From Pelagibacteraceae bacterium AG-337-G06 (lineage in GTDB: Bacteria > Pseudomonadota > Alphaproteobacteria > Pelagibacterales > AG-422-B15): a stretch of DNA of 64,000 nt. Below the pieces are notes generated by a model. It was given only the letters and a program-made list of their open reading frames with translations, ran no database searches and was not told the DNA's origin. Positions 19,269 to 28,777 of this stretch are shown piece after piece (positions within the stretch are counted from its first letter, which is position 1; each line of letters starts with the position of its first letter). Where the stretch lies: the NCBI GenBank assembly GCA_003282175.1, contig QBZX01000001.1, positions 32,615-96,614 of the forward strand. The letters are read 5' to 3'. The translations under genes and the position numbers were made by a program.

Positions 19269-20636
19269 ATGGCATATCTAAATAGAACTACTAAACAATG
19301 GCAGGAGATTGATACCAAACATCACCTCCATCCTTTTACTGACTATAAGTCTCTTGCTGAAGAAGGTAGTATCATTGTAACAAAAGCAGACGGCGTTCAT
19401 CTGACCACATCTGATGATAAGCAGCTATTGGATGCAATGTCTGGGCTTTGGTGTGTTAATGTGGGCTATGGCCGAAAAAATCTTGCTGAAGTTGCCTACA
19501 AGCAAATGCAAGAGCTTCCATATTATAATTCTTTTTTTAAAACTGCTACGCCTCCATCAATCGAGCTAGCAAGAGAATTAGCAGAGTTAAGTCCCCATGA
19601 TCTAAATCATGCATTCTTTTCATCAAGCGGTTCAGAAGCCAACGACACAGTTGTGAGAATGGTGAGGAGATATTGGGATCTTAAAGGTAAGCCAAACAAG
19701 AAAACTTTTATAAGTAGAGAGTTTGCATACCATGGCAGTACAATGACAGGTATGAGCCTTGGTGGGATGACTGCAATGCATTCACAAGGTGATATGATGC
19801 CAGGTTTTGAGCATGTTTTACCACCATATTGGTACAAATACGGAAACGAAATGTCCCAAGATGATTTTGGAATTTTTGCAGCAAACAAAATTGAAGAGAA
19901 GATTAATGAAATAGGCGCTGATAATGTGGCGGCATTTATTGGTGAGCCAATCCAAGGTGCAGGTGGTGTAATCATTCCTCCTGATTCATATTGGCCTAGG
20001 GTCCAAGAAATCTGCAATCAGTATGATATACTTCTTGTAGTTGATGAGGTTATCTGTGGCTTTGGAAGAACAGGAAACTGGTTTGGATCTGATACATATA
20101 ATATCAAGCCCGATATCATCACAATGGCTAAGGGCATAACTTCAGGCTACATACCGCTATCAGGCATCATGATTGGAGACCGTGTTAGTGATACAATTAT
20201 TAATGAAGGTGGTGAGTTTTATCATGGTTATACGTATTCAGGTCATCCAGTAGCTTGCGCAGTAAGTCTTGAGAATTTAAAAGTTATAAAAGAAGAAAAT
20301 CTTATCGAGCAGTCAAGTCAGGTATCTGTCTATTTAGAGCAGCAAATGCGTGAGATTGAAAAGCACCCGCTAGTTGGAGAAGTCAGAATGAAAAGTTTTA
20401 TAGGAGCTGTAGAGTTGGTTAAAGATAAAGAGAAGATGGAAATGTTTGAGGACCCAGGTGTTGTTGGAACAATTTGCAGAGATTACTGTATTGAAAATGG
20501 TTTAGTGATGAGAGCTGTCAGAGATGGAATGATTTTCTGCCCACCGCTAATTTTTAATAATTCCCATGTAGACGAATTATGTGAAAAGCTTAAAAAATCT
20601 TTAGATCAAACACATAATCATATTTCTAAATCGTAA
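19269..20636 (+). CDS. Class III (omega) aminotransferase
   Basis: DEVICGFGRTG, TMAKGITSGYIPLS PLP-Lys motif. Confidence 0.92.
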   Translation: MAYLNRTTKQWQEIDTKHHLHPFTDYKSLAEEGSIIVTKADGVHLTTSDDKQLLDAMSGLWCVNVGYGRKNLAEVAYKQMQELPYYNSFFKTATPPSIELARELAELSPHDLNHAFFSSSGSEANDTVVRMVRRYWDLKGKPNKKTFISREFAYHGSTMTGMSLGGMTAMHSQGDMMPGFEHVLPPYWYKYGNEMSQDDFGIFAANKIEEKINEIGADNVAAFIGEPIQGAGGVIIPPDSYWPRVQEICNQYDILLVVDEVICGFGRTGNWFGSDTYNIKPDIITMAKGITSGYIPLSGIMIGDRVSDTIINEGGEFYHGYTYSGHPVACAVSLENLKVIKEENLIEQSSQVSVYLEQQMREIEKHPLVGEVRMKSFIGAVELVKDKEKMEMFEDPGVVGTICRDYCIENGLVMRAVRDGMIFCPPLIFNNSHVDELCEKLKKSLDQTHNHISKS

Positions 20637-21064
20637 CTGTAGAACTCATTATCTCTAATGTATCCAAGTGACTCATATAGAGATTGGCCAGGTATATTAG
20701 CTTTATTTGTTGAAAGCTCAATGGAGCCAAATTTATTTTCAGTAGCATAATTTTTAGCAGCATCCATTAACAACTTAGCAATACCTTTTCTTCTATAATC
20801 TTCTCTAACAAATAAGTCATATAGAACAATTTTTTTTCTTACATTCACCGAGTCAAAAGTAGGGTATAATTGGGTGAAACCTGCACAAGTACCCTCTTCT
20901 TCACGAAAAAAGATTATTGATTCATCATTCTCAAGTCTTTGCTTGATATATTTTTGTGCAATTTCAAGATTTGACTCCTGGTTATAAAAGACTCGATACA
21001 AATTAAAAACCTCTCCGATCATATCAGAGTATTCTATGGTTGCTCTTTTAATATTTTCTGTCAT
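20618..21064 (-). CDS. GNAT family N-acetyltransferase
   Basis: LFVREDYRRKGIAKLLM; start moved to MTENIKRATIEYSD. Confidence 0.85.
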   Translation of the reverse strand: MTENIKRATIEYSDMIGEVFNLYRVFYNQESNLEIAQKYIKQRLENDESIIFFREEEGTCAGFTQLYPTFDSVNVRKKIVLYDLFVREDYRRKGIAKLLMDAAKNYATENKFGSIELSTNKANIPGQSLYESLGYIRDNEFYSYDLEI

Positions 21065-21066
21065 TT

Positions 21067-22224
21067 CTAGTTTCTTATAGTTCGATAAATTGAAATCATT
21101 AAGAAAATAAAAGTAAAAAATACAATTGTATATATAAAACCAATAGGACCAAAAATATCCATAACTCTTCCCCCAATCAAAGGACCAATTAATGAACCGC
21201 ACTCAAAAACCATCACCAATATTGCCGTTGCGCCCGCAACCTGTGAAGCAGTATATCTTTCTCCCAACATTGTAAGTGATATGGAGAATATTCCACTTGC
21301 TGCTCCTCCCCAAATAAAACAGCTCAATGCCACTAAATAGAAGTTTCCTAGGAAAACACCTATAATTATTGGACAAATAAAAGTACAGAAGACAGCAATA
21401 TTCATGAGTAGTCTCTTATTCATTCTATCAAGTAAAATACCAATTAGTGGCTGACATATGACACCACCAACCAAGGTAATGGTGACAAATTGAAGAGCAA
21501 TGTCTTGTGAAAATTGGTTCTTAATCATAAAGATTGGAAAAAACGATACGAACATAACATCGTCCAATCCACAGAGTATTGCTGCTCCAAAAATAGTGGG
21601 TGCGGCTATAATCGTTGCTAAAACTGGAAGAGATTTTTTCTCAGGCAATTCTTGATCTGCTATATCAAGTGTTATGAGTGGGATAATTGCTATAAATGAC
21701 ATTGCTGCAATCACAATAAATGGAAGCCATCCTTCGATACCTGTTAAAGATATAACAAGAGGACCAATTGCAAGCCCAATTATAAATACCGTATTGTATA
21801 TTGTGACTATTTTACCGCGATTTGAATCATTGGCCATCGATAACATCCAAGTATCAAAAGCATTCCATGCAAGTGCTCCAGCAAATCCAATAAGGAAGCG
21901 TATAATGAACCACGCAGTTAAGCTTTCAAATATAGGAAAGGTAAAATATAAAATAATTGTAACTATTTGAGCAATGATAATTGATCTAGATAACCCAATT
22001 GCATGAATTATGATTGGTGTAATTCTTACAAATAAAATTACTGCCAATGGTTGAGCTACAACATTTAATCCAATTTGCGTATTACTGAAGCCTCTTGACT
22101 CAAGTATTAATGATAGTAAGGGAATAAGGGTTCCAAGTTTTATACCAATAATAAGAGCACATAAAAATAAAACAATATAAGTTTTATAATTACTTCCAAG
22201 TATAGATTGAAAAGTTGAAATCAC
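21067..22224 (-). CDS. MFS transporter
   Basis: 12-TM MFS-like protein. Confidence 0.85.
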   Translation of the reverse strand: MISTFQSILGSNYKTYIVLFLCALIIGIKLGTLIPLLSLILESRGFSNTQIGLNVVAQPLAVILFVRITPIIIHAIGLSRSIIIAQIVTIILYFTFPIFESLTAWFIIRFLIGFAGALAWNAFDTWMLSMANDSNRGKIVTIYNTVFIIGLAIGPLVISLTGIEGWLPFIVIAAMSFIAIIPLITLDIADQELPEKKSLPVLATIIAAPTIFGAAILCGLDDVMFVSFFPIFMIKNQFSQDIALQFVTITLVGGVICQPLIGILLDRMNKRLLMNIAVFCTFICPIIIGVFLGNFYLVALSCFIWGGAASGIFSISLTMLGERYTASQVAGATAILVMVFECGSLIGPLIGGRVMDIFGPIGFIYTIVFFTFIFLMISIYRTIRN

Positions 22225-22865
22225 ACAAACCGTTTTTCATCTGTGTAAATATTTTTAAAGTATTTTTTTATTAGTCCTTTACAAAATACATGCGAGTATA
22301 TTTTAGGATCAAATAAAATTCTTTGCCATAATCCGTCTACCATTGAAAGATAAGTCTCACTTATTTCTCTTGGCGTCAGAAAAGTCTGATCAGTTAAAAA
22401 ATTTAATTCTTTAATTAACTTTTCCATCTGAGATGAATATATTTCATCTTGCTTTTGACAGATTGTTAAATAAGAAGGACGAAATTTTACTTCACTATAA
22501 AACGATACCCAGACTGCAATTTTATTTCTACTTGCAATTTTACCACTAAAATCATTTTCAATTATTTTAATTACTCTTCCAACTGGATCTAAGCTACTAT
22601 CTTCGAATATTCGTTGCCAAGAATTTTTATATTCATCTGATAGAAATTTTAGTGAACTAAGCAAAAGATTTTCTTTAGACTTAAATCTAAAATTTGCATA
22701 ACCTTGCGATACCATTGCTTTTTTAGCTACTTGCGCAATCGTCGTATCTGCGAGACCTCTTTTGGCTATGGTTTCAATTGTTGCGTCAATTAGTTTTTGA
22801 TGATTGATTGAAAATTCCTGTTCCTTCAGTTGAGGATTACTAATTTTTTTGGGATTTATATTCAT
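22221..22865 (-). CDS. TetR/AcrR family regulator (BetI-like)
   Basis: N-terminal HTH: LIDATIETIAKRGLADTTIAQVAKKAMVSQGYANFRFKSKENLL; start may be 22880. Confidence 0.85.
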   Translation of the reverse strand: MNINPKKISNPQLKEQEFSINHQKLIDATIETIAKRGLADTTIAQVAKKAMVSQGYANFRFKSKENLLLSSLKFLSDEYKNSWQRIFEDSSLDPVGRVIKIIENDFSGKIASRNKIAVWVSFYSEVKFRPSYLTICQKQDEIYSSQMEKLIKELNFLTDQTFLTPREISETYLSMVDGLWQRILFDPKIYSHVFCKGLIKKYFKNIYTDEKRFV

Positions 22866-22907
22866 AAAAGAACCATACACAAAGTTTAATCATAATGGTA
22901 GTTTTGT

Positions 22908-22925
22908 ATTGAATAATCATTCAAT
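22908..22925. promoter_or_regulatory. Putative TetR operator O1 (ATTGAA-N6-TTCAAT)
   Basis: ATTGAATAATCATTCAAT in the divergent tetR/operon intergenic region; same motif at 27339-27356. Confidence 0.7.
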
Positions 22926-22960
22926 ATGGGTATCATATAAATTCAATATTTGTTCATTTT

Positions 22961-24589
22961 ATGCCAAAAAATACTCATGATGTAATTGTTGTAGGAGCCG
23001 GCCATAACGGCTTAACAGCGGCTAGTTATATGGCTAAAGCTGGGCTCGATGTCGTTGTTTTAGAAAAAAATGATTGGATTGGCGGTGCTGCGGTGAGCCG
23101 AGAACTGTACCCTGGATGGAAATATTCAAATTGTTCCTATGTTTGTAGTTTATTAAGACCTGAGATCATGCGTGACTTGGAACTTTATAAATATGGACTT
23201 CAAATTATTCCTTATGAAGGCAGTGCAACGATGATGAAAAATGGAGATTATTATACTCATTATCATGATCATGATATGACCATCAACTCTATTAGACGTC
23301 ATTCTCATAAAGATGCAGAAGCTTATGAAAGATATAGCCGCGATGTTCTTAGGCAATGTAAAATTATTAAGCCTCTTCTTAAAATGACGCCTCCTGACTT
23401 AACATCGTTCAAACCAAAAGATTTATTTGGAGCGCTGGAGTTTGCAAAGCATTTTGCTGCAAAAGATGAATTAGGTGGACTAGGAGAAAAAGAAATTTAT
23501 GACACAATTCGCTTTTATACGATGAGTATCAGAGATTACTTAGAAGAATATTTTGAAAGTGAAATTACCAAAGCTCACCTTGCTGGCAGCGCAATTATTG
23601 GAACTGCTCTGGGCCCATGCTCACCAGGATCAGCTTATGTATTGTTGCATCATTACATGGGTGAAGTTGACGGATCAGTTGGTTCATGGGGATATGCACG
23701 AGGTGGAATGGGATCTATTACTCAGGCAATGATGGGTTGTCTAAAAGATCATGGAGGAGAAGTAAAACCTAGTAGCGAAGTAACAAATGTTATTACAAAA
23801 AATGGAAAAGCAATCGGTGTTGCTACACAAAATGGAGATGAATACTATGCTAAGAAAATAGTTTCCAACCTTGATGTCAAAAGAACTTTTTTAAAGATTA
23901 CTGAAGAGAAGGACCTTCCAGATGATTTTGTGCGAAGTGTTAAAAATTTTAAGATAAGGGGTTCATCTGGTAAATTAAATATAGCATTAGATGGCTTACC
24001 AGACTTTCCTTGTATTCCTGAAGGTGATCCAGGTGGTGGCGGAGACATGCATTTCACAGAAACGATAGAAGAGATGGAAGGAGCTTATGATGATTGGAAA
24101 AGGGGAGAATGGTCTCGTAATCCATATGTTGATATGTGCATTCCATCAAAAAGTGACCCTACAATGGCTGAGCCAGGTAAACATTATATGTCTGTATTTA
24201 TTCAGTATGTACCATTTAACCTTGCAAATGGTGGTTGGAATGAAGAGAGAAAGCAGGAATTTGGAAGACACATAGTTGATTGTATTGCAGAGTTTTCTCC
24301 TAACTTTAAAGACCTAATTAATCATTATGAGGTACGTACACCACTAGAATTAGAAAACGAGGTTGGTTTGACAGAAGGCAATATTTTTCAAGGAGAGTTG
24401 ACCATGGACCAATTAATGTTCAATAGGCCAGTTCCAGGATATGCGCAGTATCGGACTCCATTAAAAAATATGTATATATGTAGCTCTTCAACACATCCAG
24501 GCGGAGGTGTAATGGGCGCACCAGGAGCTAACGCAGCTCGTGAAGTTCTATTAGACATGAACGTTCCACAAAAAGGAAATTATTATTAA
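22961..24589 (+). CDS. NAD(P)/FAD-dependent oxidoreductase, phytoene-dehydrogenase-like
   Basis: VIVVGAGHNGLTAASYMAKAGLDVVVLEK; SSSTHPGGGVMGAPGANAA C-terminal motif. Confidence 0.85.
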   Translation: MPKNTHDVIVVGAGHNGLTAASYMAKAGLDVVVLEKNDWIGGAAVSRELYPGWKYSNCSYVCSLLRPEIMRDLELYKYGLQIIPYEGSATMMKNGDYYTHYHDHDMTINSIRRHSHKDAEAYERYSRDVLRQCKIIKPLLKMTPPDLTSFKPKDLFGALEFAKHFAAKDELGGLGEKEIYDTIRFYTMSIRDYLEEYFESEITKAHLAGSAIIGTALGPCSPGSAYVLLHHYMGEVDGSVGSWGYARGGMGSITQAMMGCLKDHGGEVKPSSEVTNVITKNGKAIGVATQNGDEYYAKKIVSNLDVKRTFLKITEEKDLPDDFVRSVKNFKIRGSSGKLNIALDGLPDFPCIPEGDPGGGGDMHFTETIEEMEGAYDDWKRGEWSRNPYVDMCIPSKSDPTMAEPGKHYMSVFIQYVPFNLANGGWNEERKQEFGRHIVDCIAEFSPNFKDLINHYEVRTPLELENEVGLTEGNIFQGELTMDQLMFNRPVPGYAQYRTPLKNMYICSSSTHPGGGVMGAPGANAAREVLLDMNVPQKGNYY

Positions 24590-26106
24590 TGCCTGGCAAT
24601 TCGAGTTTTGATGCCATCATAATTGGTGGAGGTCATAATGGATTAGTATGCGCAAACGTCCTTGCTAGAAAAAATAAAAGAGTATTAATCTGCGAAGCCC
24701 GAAAAGAATGTGGTGGTATGGTCAATAATGATATTACCAACTATGTACCTCCAGTAACATCTGCCGTTTCAAGCTCGATTGGTGGAATGCAAATAAACTA
24801 CGTACCAAAGACCACAATTGCCTTATCTGAAACTGGACAACACATACGACTAGTGGGCAATCAACACATTGATCATAAATCTATCTCAACATTTTCTTCT
24901 CATGATGCTGACCGATTTAATGATTTTCATGAAAAAATGTCAAAATTCTCAAAAACTTTAGGCTCTTTCATGATGGCATCTCCTCCGCGAATAATGAACA
25001 ATAGTTTTTCTGACTATTTTAAACTCTTTAAGCTTGGATTGAATGTCAGGTTATTAGGAAAGAAAAATTTTAATGAGTTTGCTAGAATGATTGGCCTAAA
25101 TATAGCTGATGAACTTGAAGACAATTTTGAAAATACACTATTTCAAGGATTGGTAGCGCATGACTCGGTTATAGGTTCTAATTTAGGCCCGCGTTCACCA
25201 GGCTCTCTCATAAACTTATTGTATAGAATGGCTATCCATAACAATTCTTTATTCGGTGGTATATTCCAAATAGAGGGCGGCAATGATCAATTCACTAAAC
25301 ATTTAATTGAAAAATGCAAAAGTAATAATGTAGAAATAAAAACTTCAGCTTCTGTTAAAAATTGTATTATTGAAAATGACTGCGCTGTAGGCGTTGAGCT
25401 AAACAATGGTGAAAAAATGTATGCTAAGAAAATTATTTCAAATGCAGATCCACGTTCAACTTACTTTTCACTGCTCGGTTCTCAAAACCTTGATACTGAC
25501 GTAAAGAGGAAAATAAAACACCATCGCTCCAAAGGAAGAGTTGCCAAACTCATTTTAGAGTTGGATAAGCTCCCTAGTTTTAACAATTGTGATGACAATG
25601 ATTTAGACAGCAGAATGGTTGTTGCGCCATCTATTGATTACATTGAAGAAACATTTAATCCAAGCAAGTTTGATAAGCTTTCACTAGAGCCAACACTTGA
25701 GATATGTGTAAAAAAAGACTCTGATCAAAATCCAAAGTTAGATATTCAAGTGCAATATGCACCATATAAAACTCATCAAGGGTGGGAAAATGTAAAAGAA
25801 AATTATATTGAATCTGTAATCAAAATCATTAGTAAATATGCTCCTAATATTAATGAATGCATTGAGCGTAAGAAATTACTAACCCCTGACGATATTGAAT
25901 CAGAATATAATGTATCAGGAGGGCACTGGCATCATGGTGAGATTCAAATTGATCAGCTTTTTATGATGCGCCCAATTCCAGGAGCCTCACAGTATAAAAC
26001 ACATTTGGATGGTCTTTTTATGTGCGGAGCAGGGACACACCCAGGTGGCGGTTTAACGGGCATTTCAGGCAAAAATGCAGCTAAAGCAGTCTTGGATGAT
26101 TTTTAA
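24589..26106 (+). CDS. NAD(P)/FAD-dependent oxidoreductase, paralogue of the preceding gene
   Basis: IIIGGGHNGLVCANVLARKNKRVLICEA; GAGTHPGGGLTGISGKNAA; TAATG overlap. Confidence 0.85.
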   Translation: MPGNSSFDAIIIGGGHNGLVCANVLARKNKRVLICEARKECGGMVNNDITNYVPPVTSAVSSSIGGMQINYVPKTTIALSETGQHIRLVGNQHIDHKSISTFSSHDADRFNDFHEKMSKFSKTLGSFMMASPPRIMNNSFSDYFKLFKLGLNVRLLGKKNFNEFARMIGLNIADELEDNFENTLFQGLVAHDSVIGSNLGPRSPGSLINLLYRMAIHNNSLFGGIFQIEGGNDQFTKHLIEKCKSNNVEIKTSASVKNCIIENDCAVGVELNNGEKMYAKKIISNADPRSTYFSLLGSQNLDTDVKRKIKHHRSKGRVAKLILELDKLPSFNNCDDNDLDSRMVVAPSIDYIEETFNPSKFDKLSLEPTLEICVKKDSDQNPKLDIQVQYAPYKTHQGWENVKENYIESVIKIISKYAPNINECIERKKLLTPDDIESEYNVSGGHWHHGEIQIDQLFMMRPIPGASQYKTHLDGLFMCGAGTHPGGGLTGISGKNAAKAVLDDF

Positions 26107-27306
26107 ATGACGCAAGATCTTAGATATTCAGCTTTAAAGAAAACACCTTTTCATGCAAAAACCAGTTTGGCTTCGCGAACGAACAAATATTATAACTGGA
26201 ATGGATATACAGTGCCTACAGAATACTCAACTACTGAGCTTGAATATACAGCAGCAAGAAATGGAACATCAGTTATGGATCTAACCCCTATGGGCAAATA
26301 TGAAATTATAGGAGATCATGCGCATCAATTTGTCGATTACTTAGTTACTAGAGATTTATCAAAAATGAAGGACAATACAGTAGCTTATATCATCTGGTGT
26401 AATGAAGATGGAAAGGTGATCGACGATGGTACTATTTTCAAATTTTCTTCAACAAAATTTATGCTTTGCTGTGCTGTTAAAATATATAACTGGCTTAATG
26501 ACTCAGCTTATGGTTTTGATGTTACAATTACTGATGTGACAGATACAATTGCTGCACTAGCAATTCAAGGGCCAACATCCTGTTCAACTTTAAAAAAATT
26601 TGGAGCAACAGATCTTGAAACATTAAAACCTTTTGAAATGAGAGAATATAAGATTGATGGTTCCGATATTTTAATATCACGTACAGGATTTACAGGTGAT
26701 TTGGGTTATGAATTGTGGACTGATCCAAAAAATGCAGAAACGACGTGGGACAATATTGAAATTGCTGGTAAGGAATTAAAATTAAGACCTTTTGGAATGT
26801 ATGCACTCGAAATGACTAGGATTGAAGCAGGATTTATTCAAACCAATACAGACTTTATGGCCGCAGAAGACTCATTAAGGCCGACCAGAATGAGATCACC
26901 TTATGAAATTGGAATGGGATGGCTTGTGCACTTAAACAAAAACTCATATTTTGTTGGAAAGAAAGCACTTAAAAAAGAAAAAGAAGAAAATACTACTGAA
27001 AGATGTTTAGTAGGTTTGGATATAGATGGAGATAAGCCAGCACATGGTTCTGTAATATATAACAGCAAAAAAGAGGACATTGGAATTGTAACTGCAGCTT
27101 TATGGTCTCCTATTATGAAAAAAAATATTGCACTTGCTTCACTCAAGAGACCGTACGGAATAAAAATAAAAGAAAACATATTTGCAGAAATTTATCACCC
27201 TGAAGAACTTGAGTACCGAAAAATATGGGCACGATGTAAGGTAGTTAAAAGGCAATTTTTTAACCCTGAAAGAAGAAATAAGGTACCTGCAGATCTATAC
27301 GAATAG
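26107..27306 (+). CDS. Aminomethyltransferase (GcvT)-like, probable THF-dependent demethylase
   Basis: GcvT-fold protein: LAIQGPTS, ISRTGFTGDLGYELW, EMTRIEAGFI. Confidence 0.85.
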   Translation: MTQDLRYSALKKTPFHAKTSLASRTNKYYNWNGYTVPTEYSTTELEYTAARNGTSVMDLTPMGKYEIIGDHAHQFVDYLVTRDLSKMKDNTVAYIIWCNEDGKVIDDGTIFKFSSTKFMLCCAVKIYNWLNDSAYGFDVTITDVTDTIAALAIQGPTSCSTLKKFGATDLETLKPFEMREYKIDGSDILISRTGFTGDLGYELWTDPKNAETTWDNIEIAGKELKLRPFGMYALEMTRIEAGFIQTNTDFMAAEDSLRPTRMRSPYEIGMGWLVHLNKNSYFVGKKALKKEKEENTTERCLVGLDIDGDKPAHGSVIYNSKKEDIGIVTAALWSPIMKKNIALASLKRPYGIKIKENIFAEIYHPEELEYRKIWARCKVVKRQFFNPERRNKVPADLYE

Positions 27307-27338
27307 CCAAAAAATAAGTATTTTAAAATAATTCAATT

Positions 27339-27356
27339 ATTGAACAGCTGTTCAAT
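27339..27356. promoter_or_regulatory. Putative TetR operator O2 (ATTGAA-N6-TTCAAT)
   Basis: Perfect 18-bp palindrome ATTGAACAGCTGTTCAAT between the GcvT-like and aminotransferase genes. Confidence 0.75.
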
Positions 27357-27368
27357 TTAGGCTATAAT
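27340..27368 (+). promoter_or_regulatory. Putative internal sigma70 promoter overlapping O2
   Basis: TTGAAC(27340-27345)-N17-TATAAT(27363-27368); downstream ATG at 27374. Confidence 0.65.
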
Positions 27369-27373
27369 GATTC

Positions 27374-28777
27374 ATGCCTAAATCAACATCACAATCTGCT
27401 AAAAACGATTTAAAGAATACTCTAGATGATAGAATCCTTCATCCGTGGCAATACTTAGAATACAGAGGTGAAGATGATCGTACATTTATCGATAAGTCTG
27501 AGGGAATTTACTTATATGACAAGACAGGAAAAAAACTGATTGATGGACCTGGAGGCATGTGGAATGTCAATGTCGGTCATGGCGTTAAAGAAATTGCGGA
27601 TGCAGTTTATAATCAAATTACTAAAATGCCATATGCAAGTCCGTTTACTGAGTCAACAGAAATAGCTCACGATTATGCATCAAGACTTGTTCAATACGCA
27701 CCGGGTGATTTAAAGAGAATTTTTTTTACGTCTGGGGGATCGTCTGCTGTGGACTCAGCATTACGATTTGTAATGTTCTATAATAATATTCTTGGCCGAA
27801 AAGAAAAAAAACAAATTATATCAAGAAACGATGCTTACCATGGCAGTACATTTTTAGGAGCTTCTTGTTCAGGCAAGGAAAGAGATAAAAATAATTTTGA
27901 TTTCGCAAGTAATATTGTTCATCATATTTCATCTCCTAATCCTTTTCGTAAACCCGATGATCTTACTGACGAAGAATTCTGTGATCTAAAAGTTCAAGAA
28001 TTAGAAAACAAAATAATTGAAATTGGGGCTGACAAGGTAGCTGCTTTCATTGCTGAACCTATCTTAGCTTCAGGTGGCGTGATTGTCCCACCAAAAGGTT
28101 ATCATAAGAAGACACATGAAATTTGTAAAAAACATGATGTGTTGTATATTTCTGACGAAATCGTCACTGGCTTTGGAAGACTTGGTCATATTTTTGCTTC
28201 AGAAAATTATTTTGATTTTACACCAGATATTATTCTTTTGGCTAAAGGGATTACATCTGGATATGTGCCTTGTGGAGCAGTTGTTATATCGGAGCGATTG
28301 ATGTCCAAATTAGATAATAAAGAGAAAGTAATTTTTTCAAACGGTTTCACAGACTCAGGGCATCCTGTTAGTATGGCCGCCGCAACTGCTACTTTAGACT
28401 ACATTGAAAAAACAAACTTACTTGATCACGTAAAAGATGTTGGTCCTTATTTTCAAGCAAAATTAAGAGAGCTTACTGATTTGCCAATTGTTGGTGAAGT
28501 TAGAGGTGAAGGTCTAATGGCTGCAGTAGAATGTGTTGGCAATAAAGATAAAAAAGATCCACTCAATTTATCCTATGAGATTGGCTCTAGGATTAATGAA
28601 CATTGCCAGCAACTTGGTTTAATTGTACGACCATTATTTAGTACATGTGTCATGTCACCGTCATTAATTATCACGAAGGAACAAATTGATGACCTTGTTT
28701 CTATTTTGCGTAAAGGCATAGAGTTAGCAACTGATGATATCAAAAAAGAAGGTCTTTGGTCAGCAACTTCAAATTAA
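27374..28777 (+). CDS. Class III aminotransferase
   Basis: SDEIVTGFGRLG, LLAKGITSGYVPCG motifs. Confidence 0.92.
   Translation: MPKSTSQSAKNDLKNTLDDRILHPWQYLEYRGEDDRTFIDKSEGIYLYDKTGKKLIDGPGGMWNVNVGHGVKEIADAVYNQITKMPYASPFTESTEIAHDYASRLVQYAPGDLKRIFFTSGGSSAVDSALRFVMFYNNILGRKEKKQIISRNDAYHGSTFLGASCSGKERDKNNFDFASNIVHHISSPNPFRKPDDLTDEEFCDLKVQELENKIIEIGADKVAAFIAEPILASGGVIVPPKGYHKKTHEICKKHDVLYISDEIVTGFGRLGHIFASENYFDFTPDIILLAKGITSGYVPCGAVVISERLMSKLDNKEKVIFSNGFTDSGHPVSMAAATATLDYIEKTNLLDHVKDVGPYFQAKLRELTDLPIVGEVRGEGLMAAVECVGNKDKKDPLNLSYEIGSRINEHCQQLGLIVRPLFSTCVMSPSLIITKEQIDDLVSILRKGIELATDDIKKEGLWSATSN

Noticed and set aside
19607-20017. 136-aa - strand ORF
   Set aside because: Antisense shadow of the class III aminotransferase.
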